From Colwellia sp. PAMC 21821 (lineage in GTDB: Bacteria > Pseudomonadota > Gammaproteobacteria > Enterobacterales > Alteromonadaceae), in the NCBI RefSeq assembly GCF_002077175.1, contig NZ_CP014943.1, positions 868,001-932,000 on the forward strand: a stretch of DNA of 64,000 bases, written 5' to 3'. Below, one piece after another: positions 42,732 through 51,494 of this stretch (within the stretch, counting starts at the first letter, position 1; each line of letters starts with the position of its first letter). Under the pieces are notes generated by a model that searched no databases, was not told where the DNA came from, and saw only the letters and a program-made list of their open reading frames with translations. A program made the translations under genes and the position numbers.

Positions 42732-42785
42732 AAACAATATCGTTCAAATTAGATTAGAACAACAAATAGAAGCGCAGTTTATCGC

Positions 42786-42814
42786 TGGTAATTTAGTAAA
42801 TATTTAGCTATAAT
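42786..42814 (+). promoter_or_regulatory. candidate internal promoter for rpoD
   Basis: A perfect -10 TATAAT at 42809-42814 has a weak -35 (TGGTAA, 42786-42791) 17 bases upstream. The position, about 50 bases before the rpoD ATG, fits independent expression of the sigma factor from within the operon. Confidence 0.5.
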
Positions 42815-42866
42815 TTCCGGCTTACTGTTGTAATTTTGATAGCCATAAATAGGTGGACACTCGTCA

Positions 42867-44699
42867 ATGGATCAAGCCCCGCAATCTAGACTTAAAGAGT
42901 TAATAATCAAAGGTAAAGAGCAAGGTTATTTAACTTTTGCACAAGTTAACGATCATCTCCCTCAGGATATTATCGATTCAGATCAAGTTGAAGATATCAT
43001 TCGAATGATTAACGACATGGGTATTCAGGTGTTTGAAAACGCTCCTGATAACGACACGTTAATGATGAGTGAAGCAAATACTGATGAAGATGCTGCTGAA
43101 GCTGCTGCGCAAGCACTTGCTACCGTTGAAAGTGAAATCGGTCGTACTACAGATCCCGTTCGCATGTACATGCGTGAAATGGGTACGGTAGAGCTATTGA
43201 CGCGTAAAGGCGAAATAGTTATCGCCAAGCGTATCGAAGAAGGTATCAAAGAAGTACAGCGTTCTGTTTCTGAATATCCGCCAGCAATTAATTATTTGCT
43301 TGAGCAATGGGATAATTTTGAAGCTGAAGAAGTTCGCTTAAGCGATATTATCGTTGGCTTTTTAGACCCTGATGCTGAAGATGAAGAAATTCCTGCAGCC
43401 GCGACTCATATCGGTTCTGAGCTTTCTAAAGAAGAGTTGGCTGAAGAAGATAAGTCTGATGATGACGAGGAAGAAGAAGATACTGGTCCTTGTCCTGAAG
43501 AAGCGCGTGAAAAATTCACGGCTTTGCGTGAAGCATACGAATTTGCTAACAAAGTTATCAAAACTAAAGGTCGTGGTCATGCTGATGCACAAGCAGCAAT
43601 TGACGCTTTAGCTGAAGTATTTAAAGAATTTAGAATCGTACCAAAAGTATTTGATCGCTTAGTGAAAAACATGCGCAGTGTGATGGACCGTTTACGTGTT
43701 CAAGAACGCTTAATCATGAAGCACTGTGTGGTTGGTGCGGGTATGCCAAAAACTACCTTCATTAAAATATTTCCAGGTAACGAAACCTCGAAAGGTTGGT
43801 TTGAAGAACAAAAAGCGGCGGGCTTACCTCATTCAAAGAGAATGTCTGACATCGAACTAGATGTTGAGCGTTGCATATACAAACTGAACATGTTAGAAGA
43901 AGAAACCTATCTTAACGTGCATGGCATAAAAGACATTAACCGTCGTATGTCAATCGGTGAAGCGAAAGCTCGTCGTGCGAAAAAAGAAATGGTTGAAGCT
44001 AACTTACGTTTAGTTATTTCAATTGCAAAAAAATACACCAACCGTGGCTTACAGTTCTTGGATTTAATTCAAGAAGGTAACATTGGTTTGATGAAAGCAG
44101 TTGATAAGTTTGAATACCGTCGTGGTTATAAGTTCTCAACTTATGCGACATGGTGGATACGTCAAGCGATTACACGTTCAATTGCCGATCAGGCGCGTAC
44201 TATCCGTATTCCGGTGCATATGATTGAAACGATTAACAAACTTAATCGTATTTCACGTCAAATGTTACAAGAAATGGGTCGCGAGCCAACACCTGAAGAA
44301 TTAGCTGAACGCATGATTATGCCAGAAGATAAAATTCGTAAAGTGTTGAAAATCGCTAAAGAACCTATTTCAATGGAAACGCCGATTGGTGATGATGAAG
44401 ATTCTCACTTAGGTGACTTCATTGAAGATGGTAGCGGTGAATTGCCTGTTGATTCAGCGACCTCTGAAAACTTAAAAGATGCAACACACGAAGTATTAGC
44501 GGGCTTAACAGCGCGTGAAGCAAAAGTGTTAAGAATGCGTTTTGGTATTGACATGAACACTGATCATACCCTTGAAGAAGTCGGTAAACAATTTGATGTA
44601 ACACGTGAACGTATTCGTCAAATTGAAGCAAAAGCATTACGTAAATTGCGTCACCCTTCACGCTCTGAGCAACTGAAAAGTTTCTTAGACGGTGAGTAA
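42867..44699 (+). CDS. rpoD: RNA polymerase sigma-70 factor RpoD
   Basis: Primary sigma factor (610 aa). Region 1.1 is at the N-terminus ([27 protein letters not shown]). Region 1.2 includes [12 protein letters not shown] very acidic segment follows in the non-conserved region near residue 200. Region 2 carries [58 protein letters not shown]. Region 4 carries [29 protein letters not shown] for -35 recognition. Confidence 0.98.
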   Translation: MDQAPQSRLKELIIKGKEQGYLTFAQVNDHLPQDIIDSDQVEDIIRMINDMGIQVFENAPDNDTLMMSEANTDEDAAEAAAQALATVESEIGRTTDPVRMYMREMGTVELLTRKGEIVIAKRIEEGIKEVQRSVSEYPPAINYLLEQWDNFEAEEVRLSDIIVGFLDPDAEDEEIPAAATHIGSELSKEELAEEDKSDDDEEEEDTGPCPEEAREKFTALREAYEFANKVIKTKGRGHADAQAAIDALAEVFKEFRIVPKVFDRLVKNMRSVMDRLRVQERLIMKHCVVGAGMPKTTFIKIFPGNETSKGWFEEQKAAGLPHSKRMSDIELDVERCIYKLNMLEEETYLNVHGIKDINRRMSIGEAKARRAKKEMVEANLRLVISIAKKYTNRGLQFLDLIQEGNIGLMKAVDKFEYRRGYKFSTYATWWIRQAITRSIADQARTIRIPVHMIETINKLNRISRQMLQEMGREPTPEELAERMIMPEDKIRKVLKIAKEPISMETPIGDDEDSHLGDFIEDGSGELPVDSATSENLKDATHEVLAGLTAREAKVLRMRFGIDMNTDHTLEEVGKQFDVTRERIRQIEAKALRKLRHPSRSEQLKSFLDGE

Positions 44700-44735
44700 T
44701 TAATTTCTCAAATTAATTACTTCCCTGTGAACATA

Positions 44736-44763
44736 AAATCCAGCTAATAGCTGGATTTTTTTT
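44736..44763 (+). terminator. terminator after rpoD
   Basis: AAATCCAGCT and AGCTGGATTT form a 10-bp stem with a three-base loop, followed by further T residues, about 35 bases past the rpoD stop. Confidence 0.9.
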
Positions 44764-44831
44764 GGCTTGATTTTATTGACTTGAGTTTATTGGCTTAAGT
44801 TGTTTGGCTTGTGCTTGTCAGCTTGAGTTTA
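44762..44831. repeat. five degenerate 14-bp tandem repeats
   Basis: Five consecutive 14-bp units related to TTGGCTTGAGTTTA run from directly after the rpoD terminator to just before the 3' end of the mbnH-like gene. Units differ from each other at two to five positions. There is no reading frame or known role. Confidence 0.6.
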
Positions 44832-44853
44832 ATTTCTAGTAACTTGAACAGCA

Positions 44854-45996
44854 CTATTCTTTTTCATTAAAACCGTGTTTAGGTGAGGTTAAAAAAGTGT
44901 CATCAGTTAGGGTATCTAGAAACGCTAACAAGTCTTTTTTCTCATCAGGCGTTAACTCAAAGCCCTTAACAAACTGGCTTTTCATTGGGTTCGCCCTGCC
45001 ATCTCCCTGATGCTGTCCACTTTCAATATTACGCCCGCCTGCCGCATAAATATCAATGACCTCAGCAAGTGTAGCTACACTGCCATCATGCATATATGGG
45101 GCAGAATGGCGTATGTTGCGTAACGTTGGAGCGCGGAATCGGCCATTGTCTTTGGCTAAAGTCGATATTTCAGCGAGTCCGATATCTTTACTAGGGTAGC
45201 CAAATATCGCTTTACTTGATTCAACATAATACAAGCCCGTATTGTGAAATGGTCTGCGATCAATCAACTGCTGTTCATGACCGGTTGATTGCGTAAAGTT
45301 AAAACCGCCATGGCAGTGATGACATTCTAAACGTTCAGAAAAAAACAAGTTCATACCGCGAATAGCGGCAGCAGGAATAGCGTCATCGACACCTAAATAA
45401 GCATATTTATCGAAAGGCGATGCTAATGAGATTAAACTGCGCACATAACTCGCTAAAGCCTTCACTATCAACTCGAAGCTAATGGGTTGTTCAGGAAAAG
45501 CGGCGTTGAAAGCCTGTTGATATTCTATGGTTTTAAATCGCGCCAGCACTTCGACTTCATGGCCAGTTATCCCAAGTTCAATTGGCGATTCATCAAACAT
45601 AGGCAACAATATTTGACGCTCTAATGAAGTAATGCCGTCATGTGCCCAGGTAAGCGTTTTATTATAGGCGATGTTAACTAGGGCTGGAGCATTTCGTCGA
45701 TGCACTGTGCCTGTTGACCCAACAGAAACTGATAATGGCTCAGCAAATGCAAATTGCTGCATATGGCAACTTTCACAAGATTGTTGCTGATTAGCCGATA
45801 GTTTTTTATCAAAAAATAGTTGTTTTCCTAATGCTACTTTCTCGTCACTCATCGGATTATCTAACGGTACTTGTGGTTTAGGAAACCCTTCTAAAATAGG
45901 CCATTTATAGCTGTTTTCTATTTTTTTAGCGTTATCACAGCCAAACATTAAAGCCATTAAAGTTAGGCACATGGCTATAGCTATAAATTTATTCAA
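44854..45996 (-). CDS. di-heme cytochrome c peroxidase-family enzyme, MbnH-like
   Basis: A secreted or lipid-anchored di-heme protein (about 380 aa). Two CxxCH heme sites are seen, CESCH near residue 75 and CHHCH near residue 235. The AFAEPLSVSVGSTGTVHRRNAPALVN and RFRAPTLRNIRHSAPYMHDGSVATL segments belong to the bacterial cytochrome c peroxidase/MauG superfamily. The immediate upstream partner is an MbnP protein, which points to MbnH rather than a peroxide-scavenging CcpA. The start is probably TTG 45994-45996 with AGGAGAGG upstream, giving a lipoprotein-like signal ending MFGC at residue 20. It overlaps the mbnP end by eight bases. Confidence 0.85.
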   Translation of the reverse strand: MNKFIAIAMCLTLMALMFGCDNAKKIENSYKWPILEGFPKPQVPLDNPMSDEKVALGKQLFFDKKLSANQQQSCESCHMQQFAFAEPLSVSVGSTGTVHRRNAPALVNIAYNKTLTWAHDGITSLERQILLPMFDESPIELGITGHEVEVLARFKTIEYQQAFNAAFPEQPISFELIVKALASYVRSLISLASPFDKYAYLGVDDAIPAAAIRGMNLFFSERLECHHCHGGFNFTQSTGHEQQLIDRRPFHNTGLYYVESSKAIFGYPSKDIGLAEISTLAKDNGRFRAPTLRNIRHSAPYMHDGSVATLAEVIDIYAAGGRNIESGQHQGDGRANPMKSQFVKGFELTPDEKKDLLAFLDTLTDDTFLTSPKHGFNEKE

Positions 45997-46885
45997 CGTC
46001 CTCTCCTGGACTTTCAGGCTTAATGTTAACAGCCCTAAATACACTTGATACACTTGATACACTTGGCGTATTATTAATTTGTTTCACTAGAGATAAATTA
46101 TTAAATAATTGCTGACAGCTCAATTTATTCTGCTCCGATTGACAACTCGACGACGGAGTTAAATCAACATTATTTAATAGCGTAGCTAAATCAAAGTTTA
46201 ACGCCAGTCGACCATCACTGTTAATAGAAAGAGGAAGTTCGAAATTAAATCGATTAGGATAACGACAAGCTTGTTTAGGTGCTCGCATTGCACTTGCTGA
46301 TTTACAACCAGTAGAGCCCAAGTGAAATAGCCATTGCTCATTATTAGCGGCAAGCTCAAGTCGCATAAATTTATGGCCGGTTTGCCAAACCCAAAACATT
46401 GACGGTAAATTTAACGGGCTTTTTTGACTAATAGGATTTAAATGATTTACCTCAAAAGGCACGCCAAGGGTAAAGCGAATAGCGCTATTTTTATTGATAC
46501 CAGCACCAGGCAGAGGTTCAAGCTCGATAGTCCAATTACTGTTTTTCAGTGAGCCTGTTTGCGGCTTAGCTGATTGGCAGTTCGTGCCAAGCAAAACGGT
46601 ATCATGCGCTTGAAAAGGTGTTTGTGCTAAATTAATTTTTTGCCAACCCGTTTCAGCTGAGCCATATTCAATATGACTAATAAAAAATTGAAACTGCTCA
46701 ATAAGCCAATTTTTATTCACCTCGCCGGTATTAAATGGCGTTTGGCAGTTCAACTCGCCGTGCTGCCATAATAACTGCACGTTTATTTGCGAATGACTTT
46801 TTGCTGTAAAACTTAAAAAGTACCCCATTAAACTGAGTAAAATAATAAATATTGCTAAAAATATATACTGCTTATTACTTAACAT
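45989..46885 (-). CDS. MbnP-family metallo-mystery-pair protein
   Basis: A periplasmic protein (298 aa) after a signal or anchor helix (YIFLAIFIILLSLMGYFL). Four-cysteine pattern: GELNCQT, LLGTNCQS, HLGSTGCKSASA and QACRYPNRFNFEL. This is the signature of the four-Cys partner in MbnP/MbnH pairs. In Methylosinus MbnP binds copper, and MbnH oxidises one of its tryptophans to kynurenine. I start at ATG 46885 (MLSNKQYIFL); a GTG at 46894 is possible. It is translationally coupled to the mbnH-like gene. Confidence 0.85.
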   Translation of the reverse strand: MLSNKQYIFLAIFIILLSLMGYFLSFTAKSHSQINVQLLWQHGELNCQTPFNTGEVNKNWLIEQFQFFISHIEYGSAETGWQKINLAQTPFQAHDTVLLGTNCQSAKPQTGSLKNSNWTIELEPLPGAGINKNSAIRFTLGVPFEVNHLNPISQKSPLNLPSMFWVWQTGHKFMRLELAANNEQWLFHLGSTGCKSASAMRAPKQACRYPNRFNFELPLSINSDGRLALNFDLATLLNNVDLTPSSSCQSEQNKLSCQQLFNNLSLVKQINNTPSVSSVSSVFRAVNIKPESPGEDVE

Positions 46886-47022
46886 AAGTTCCACTTAGTC
46901 ATTATTTCGGTTATAAATTTATGCGTAAAGATTAAAACCACCGTTACTATTAAGCAATGATTTTAAATAAAACTCAAATGCGTTAAAGTCATATGTAACC
47001 TTTTTAATATAAGGACTTGCTG

Positions 47023-49770
47023 ATGTTACGTACAATCTGGGTATTTCTATTTATCTCGGCGATGTTTAATAGCCACCTAACCCTAGCTCACTCAGAACAT
47101 GACAAAGCACGTTTTGTTGCTCAAACAGGCAAAGACTCAGGTAAATGCGATCAGGTATTAAGACCTTGTAAAACTATTGCTTACGCTGTTCAACAAGCAA
47201 ATAAAGGCGACAAAATATTAGTTTCTGCTGGTCAATACACGGTTAATACCAGTGATGAGCTATTCTATTTAAAAAGCGCTCTAGTGCCCATTTATGGCGG
47301 TTACAATCGCTTTGACCATTTTCAAAGCCAAAGCCCTGATACTAACCCTACAGAATTAGTAAACATTCCCCTAGATATGGCAGAGCCTTTACGTCAACAA
47401 GGTTTTGTTATAATGGCTGACGGTAAATCGCTATTTGCTAATAACAGCGCCGAAAGCAAAGCACTGAAACGCAAACTGGAAAGTTACTATACCTTAAGTG
47501 AAAAGCAAACAGGCGTAGATTGTGTAGATGGTTTAGCCGGAAGCTTTGCTTGTAGCAATATCGATTTACTTGCCCACATGCCCTTAAATGAGTTTTCTAG
47601 CCGCCCAAGCAGCGCAAATGACATATGGGGTCACGTTGATTTAAATAATGGTAACGAATATGCGTTGATTGGTTTGCGTAATGGCGTTGCCATCGTCAAT
47701 GTTACTGACCCTGAAGATCCTCAAGAAGTAGGAACAATTTCTGGGCTGAACTCTACATGGCGCGATATTAAAGTTTATCAATACTTCGATAATATAATAA
47801 ATGCTTGGCAAGCCTATGCTTATGCCACTATAGACGGCGCTTCTGATCACGTAACGATTATTAATCTCAACCAACTGCCAAATTCAGTAAGTTTAGTCGA
47901 GAAAAATACGGTAGTCACTAAAGCACATAATGTTTACATCACCAATGTTGACCATACACTCAACATCGCTTTACCTGGTTTAACACCCAGCTTGCAACTT
48001 ATTGGAAGTAATAGATTTGGCGGTGCATTTCATAGTTATTCACTAGCAACACCTGCAACGTTAACCGCATTATCGAATAACTATTTTGGCTCAGGTTACA
48101 CCCATGACGGCGCTTCAATCAACATTACTGATAACCGAAAAGAAAGCCAGTGTGATACCCAAGGTGACAGCTGCACTGTCTTCATCGACTTTAATGAAAA
48201 AGAAGTAAAGCTATGGAATATCACCGACACTTCAGCAACTACGTTACTCGGTACAGGTGAATACAACGATGTAGCGAAAAGTAATCAATATGTTCACTCT
48301 GGTTGGGGCACAGAAGATGAACAGCACATATTTTTACATGATGAATTTGACGAGAAAGATGGTGGCTTAAATTCAACTGTACGTATTTTCTCAATTGCTG
48401 ATTTAACTAATCCTGTGCAAGTTGGACAATGGACCGGCCCAACTCGTGCCATTGATCATAATGGCTTTGTTCGAGGCAACCGCTATTACATGTCAAACTA
48501 TGAGCGCGGTTTAACAGTATTAGATATTACAGACCCTGCAAATCCAGTCGACGTTGGTTTTTTTGATACTTATACACCTTCGAATAACGCTGGCTTTAAC
48601 GGAGCTTGGGGCACTTACCCATTTTTACCCTCTGGAAATATATTAGTCAGCGATATTGGCAGCGGTTTATATATATTAAAAGACCGTACGCATGAATCTA
48701 ACCAAGGTAAAGTAGCTTTTAGCCATAAAGCGATAACCGCTAACCAAGGCGAAACCTTAACGATTAGTGTGCAACGCAGTAGCGCAAGTAACCCTGATCA
48801 GGCTATCAGCGTTCATTACCAAGTGTTGCCAGGAAGTGCGAAAGAAAACAGCGACTATACGCCAGTAAAAGGCATAGTAACTTGGCAAGCAAATGACATA
48901 GCCGATAAAACCATTAATATTGATATCATGAGCGACCTAACAGGTGAAGAATTCAAAGAAGAATTTTTTGTCCGTTTAAGCCAACCAAGCAATAGCGCAA
49001 CATTAGGCAGCAATAGCTACCTAACCGTCAATATAGATGGCCTTGTCGACAACGGAACATTAACATTTACGGGATCGGAAACAACGGTTGCTGAAAACCA
49101 AGGGACTCTCGATGTAGTAATTGCGCGACAAGGGAGCTCAACAGGAGCAGTATCTGTTACGTACTTATTAAGCTCAGGCACAGCAACTATTGGCGAAGAT
49201 ATGGAATCAGCTTCAGGCACCGTAAATTGGTCAGACGGCGACTCGGCAGAGAAAAGCATTCAAATCATCATTATTGATGACACTGAAAGTGAAGTTAACG
49301 AAAACTTTACTATTACCTTATCACCCGTTGCAGAAAGCAATTTAGGCGCCATAACTCAATACACCGTTACTATTTCAGATGATGATAGTAATACCGCACC
49401 AACAGTAACCTTATCTGAAAATAGCGAAGTAAATACTGGCGCAACCGTAAGTGTATCCGCAACTGTCACAGACAATGAAAATGACCCTATGACCTACTTA
49501 TGGCAACAAACAGCGGGAACCAGCATCAACTTGACTAACGCCGACACTTTAGCAGCAAGCTTTGTCGCTCCTTCTGCCGCCGGTAATATCCAGCTATTAT
49601 TCACCGCCACAGACTCTAAAGGATTCTCTACCAGTGAAATCCTAACGCTAACTGTAGTTGCCGCACCAGTGATAACACCCACACCGGATAAAAAATCATC
49701 AAGTAGTGGTTCAGTCAGTTACTTAATCCTATTTTTGCTCGTTTTATTAACCAGAAAACACCTGAAATGA
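47023..49770 (+). CDS. choice-of-anchor B family surface protein with Calx-beta domains
   Basis: A secreted multidomain protein of about 915 aa. The signal peptide is near residues 1-23 (IWVFLFISAMFNSHLTLA). A polymorphic-repeat-like N-part follows (RFVAQTGKDSGKCDQVLRPCKTIAYAV). Then comes a beta-propeller with LVIVD-type repeats (GVAIVNVTDPEDPQEVG, GLTVLDITDPANPVDVG). Two Calx-beta domains occupy roughly residues 570-790 and an Ig-like domain follows. The C-terminus SSSSGSVSYLILFLLVLLTRKHLK resembles a GlyGly-CTERM sorting tail. The ATG at 47023 is preceded by AAGGA; the frame begins two codons earlier at TTG. It is divergent from mbnP. Function unknown; probably surface-exposed. Confidence 0.85.
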   Translation: MLRTIWVFLFISAMFNSHLTLAHSEHDKARFVAQTGKDSGKCDQVLRPCKTIAYAVQQANKGDKILVSAGQYTVNTSDELFYLKSALVPIYGGYNRFDHFQSQSPDTNPTELVNIPLDMAEPLRQQGFVIMADGKSLFANNSAESKALKRKLESYYTLSEKQTGVDCVDGLAGSFACSNIDLLAHMPLNEFSSRPSSANDIWGHVDLNNGNEYALIGLRNGVAIVNVTDPEDPQEVGTISGLNSTWRDIKVYQYFDNIINAWQAYAYATIDGASDHVTIINLNQLPNSVSLVEKNTVVTKAHNVYITNVDHTLNIALPGLTPSLQLIGSNRFGGAFHSYSLATPATLTALSNNYFGSGYTHDGASINITDNRKESQCDTQGDSCTVFIDFNEKEVKLWNITDTSATTLLGTGEYNDVAKSNQYVHSGWGTEDEQHIFLHDEFDEKDGGLNSTVRIFSIADLTNPVQVGQWTGPTRAIDHNGFVRGNRYYMSNYERGLTVLDITDPANPVDVGFFDTYTPSNNAGFNGAWGTYPFLPSGNILVSDIGSGLYILKDRTHESNQGKVAFSHKAITANQGETLTISVQRSSASNPDQAISVHYQVLPGSAKENSDYTPVKGIVTWQANDIADKTINIDIMSDLTGEEFKEEFFVRLSQPSNSATLGSNSYLTVNIDGLVDNGTLTFTGSETTVAENQGTLDVVIARQGSSTGAVSVTYLLSSGTATIGEDMESASGTVNWSDGDSAEKSIQIIIIDDTESEVNENFTITLSPVAESNLGAITQYTVTISDDDSNTAPTVTLSENSEVNTGATVSVSATVTDNENDPMTYLWQQTAGTSINLTNADTLAASFVAPSAAGNIQLLFTATDSKGFSTSEILTLTVVAAPVITPTPDKKSSSSGSVSYLILFLLVLLTRKHLK

Positions 49771-49863
49771 CCAATAATCTGAGTTGTTCGAGCAAGCTAA
49801 GCACTTAATTGTTCAACTAATGAACTATCAGACTAATTTATCAGTTTTTTTGACGTTATAGTG

Positions 49864-49892
49864 GTGACAACAAAATAAAAAATGCTTATACT
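49864..49892 (+). promoter_or_regulatory. promoter of the tRNA-Ile2 gene
   Basis: GTGACA (49864-49869), a 17-base spacer and TATACT (49887-49892) are followed by a GC-rich discriminator (TCCCGCCGC). A GC-rich discriminator is typical of stringently controlled stable-RNA promoters. Confidence 0.75.
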
Positions 49893-49942
49893 TCCCGCCG
49901 CTTGATGAACCTTTCGCGTTTATCAAAGCAATTTAGAAAGAT

Positions 49943-50019
49943 GGCCCCTTAGCTCAGTTGGTTAGAGCATCCGACTCATAATCGGCAGGTCCCCTGTTCA
50001 AGTCAGGGAGGGGCCACCA
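49943..50019 (+). tRNA. tRNA-Ile2 (anticodon CAU, modified to lysidine)
   Basis: A 77-nt cloverleaf with encoded CCA. The acceptor stem is GGCCCCT/AGGGGCC, the D arm GCTC...GAGC, the anticodon loop CTCATAA, and the T arm CCCTG-TTCAAGT-CAGGG. The body matches E. coli tRNA-Ile2 (GGCCCCTTAGCTCAG and CTCATAATCG), not initiator or elongator Met tRNA. It should therefore be modified by TilS to read AUA. The top pair of the anticodon stem (T27-C43) is a mismatch. A P4-type integrase follows, so the 3' end probably serves as attachment site. Confidence 0.93.
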
Positions 50020-50030
50020 TTTCAACATTA

Positions 50031-50055
50031 AAGACGCATTTAAGCGTCTTTTTTT
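50031..50055 (+). terminator. terminator after tRNA-Ile2
   Basis: AAGACGC and GCGTCTT pair around six bases and are followed by T7, 11 bases after the CCA end. Confidence 0.85.
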
Positions 50056-50186
50056 ATGCCTGAAATCCAGTAAAAACGTACGTGATGATCTTTCGGGCAC
50101 GCCACAGCCCTTTAAAAACAAGCACCATTAATTCTTTAAAGAGTCCAACAAGGTTCTTTAAGAGATTGTAACATCCAGTGTTTAAT

Positions 50187-50236
50187 GTAACACTCTTAGT
50201 AACACTGAGCGAAAAAGGCAGTCACAGTGTTACTAA
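50187..50236 (+). promoter_or_regulatory. operator-like repeats upstream of the integrase
   Basis: TTAGTAACACTG (50196-50207) and CAGTGTTACTAA (50225-50236) are a perfect 12-bp inverted repeat, 17 bases apart. A third GTAACACT lies at 50187-50194. They end 13 bases before the integrase ATG. Possible roles are an autoregulatory operator, a recombination-directionality or arm-type site, or an RNA hairpin masking the start. Confidence 0.55.
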
Positions 50237-50249
50237 AAGAGATAATATT

Positions 50250-51470
50250 ATGGCTAGAACAACTAAACCACTCACAAATACTGAAGTAAAGCAGGCTAAA
50301 CCAAAAGAAAAGGAATATAACCTTTCTGATGGAAGTGGCTTAATGCTTAGAGTAAAACCGCATGGCTCAAAAATATGGCTATTTAACTATTACCGGCCTT
50401 TCTCTAAAAAAAGAGCCAATATTGGCTTCGGACAATTTCCAGAAGTTACACTTGCCGATGCAAGGCAGCGCCGCGATGAGGCACGAACACTCTTATCCAA
50501 AGATATAGATCCTAAAACATATAAAGTTCAGCAGTTTCAAGAAAAAAAAACTGCATTAGAAAACACTTTCGGTAAAGTTGCAGAGAAGTGGCACATATTA
50601 AAAAAACAACAAGTAAAAATAGAAACCGCCGAAAAATCATGGCAAACAATGAACCTTCATATTTTACCTGAATTAAATAACGTACCTATTCACCTAGTTA
50701 AACCTAAATTAGTTATTGATATACTCAACCCTATTGCAAGCAAAGGTAGTTTAGAGACAGTTAAAAGGCTATGTCGTAATATTAATGAAGTCATGCGTTT
50801 GGCTGTAGCTTCAGGGCTGATTGAGATCAATTATTTAGCGGATATTACTAAACTATTCGCTGCGCCTAAAAAAACTAACATGGCGACAATCACACCTGAT
50901 AGATTACCTGAATTAATGCGCGCACTTAACCAAGCTAGTATAATGAAAATAACAAGATGTTTGGTTGAATGGCAATTGCATACAATGACCCGACCAAATG
51001 AAGCTGCAACTGCTAAATGGGAAGATATCAGTTTAGAAAATAAAACTTGGATCATTCCTGCAGAACAAATGAAGATGAATAAAGCTCATATCGTACCATT
51101 ATCACCTCAAATGCTATCCTTACTTGAAATTATAAAACCTATATCTGGTCATAGAGAATACTTGTTTCCTAGTCATAGAACCCCTAGAGGTCACGCTAAT
51201 AGCCAAAGTGTAAATATGGCCTTAAAGCGAATGGGATTCAATGGGCAACTAGTTTCTCATGGCCTACGAGCCTTAGCTAGTACAACACTTAATGACCAAC
51301 AAATTTTCGATAAAGAGTTAATTGAAGCCTCGCTTGCACATGTTGATAAAAATCAAGCGCGTAGAGCATATAACCACGCGGATTATTTAGAACACCGTAG
51401 AAAAGTTATGGATTGGTGGTCTCTGCATATACAAAAAGCTGCTGACGGGAATATGAGTTTAGTTGGTTAA
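50250..51470 (+). CDS. P4-type tyrosine recombinase / integrase
   Basis: Site-specific recombinase of an integrated element (406 aa from ATG 50250, MARTTKPLTNTEVKQAKPK). The N-terminal arm-binding domain (LSDGSGLMLRVKPHGSKIWLFNYYRPFSKKRANIGFGQFPEVTLADAR) is the DUF4102 type. The catalytic domain shows Arg248 (MTRPNEAA), His337 and Arg340 (HGLRA) and the nucleophile Tyr374 (RRAYNHADY). The frame to 50178 would take in the upstream inverted repeats and is not preferred. It lies 230 bases after a tRNA gene, the standard position for this family. It appears intact. Confidence 0.93.
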   Translation: MARTTKPLTNTEVKQAKPKEKEYNLSDGSGLMLRVKPHGSKIWLFNYYRPFSKKRANIGFGQFPEVTLADARQRRDEARTLLSKDIDPKTYKVQQFQEKKTALENTFGKVAEKWHILKKQQVKIETAEKSWQTMNLHILPELNNVPIHLVKPKLVIDILNPIASKGSLETVKRLCRNINEVMRLAVASGLIEINYLADITKLFAAPKKTNMATITPDRLPELMRALNQASIMKITRCLVEWQLHTMTRPNEAATAKWEDISLENKTWIIPAEQMKMNKAHIVPLSPQMLSLLEIIKPISGHREYLFPSHRTPRGHANSQSVNMALKRMGFNGQLVSHGLRALASTTLNDQQIFDKELIEASLAHVDKNQARRAYNHADYLEHRRKVMDWWSLHIQKAADGNMSLVG

Positions 51471-51494
51471 TTTAAATTATTATAATATAAAAAA

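Noticed and set aside
44854..45996. Plain cytochrome c peroxidase (CcpA)
   Set aside because: The coupled MbnP-type four-Cys partner makes an MbnH-like enzyme more likely, though the superfamilies overlap.
49943..50019. tRNA-Met on the basis of the CAU anticodon
   Set aside because: The acceptor stem and body match tRNA-Ile2, which uses lysidine at position 34.
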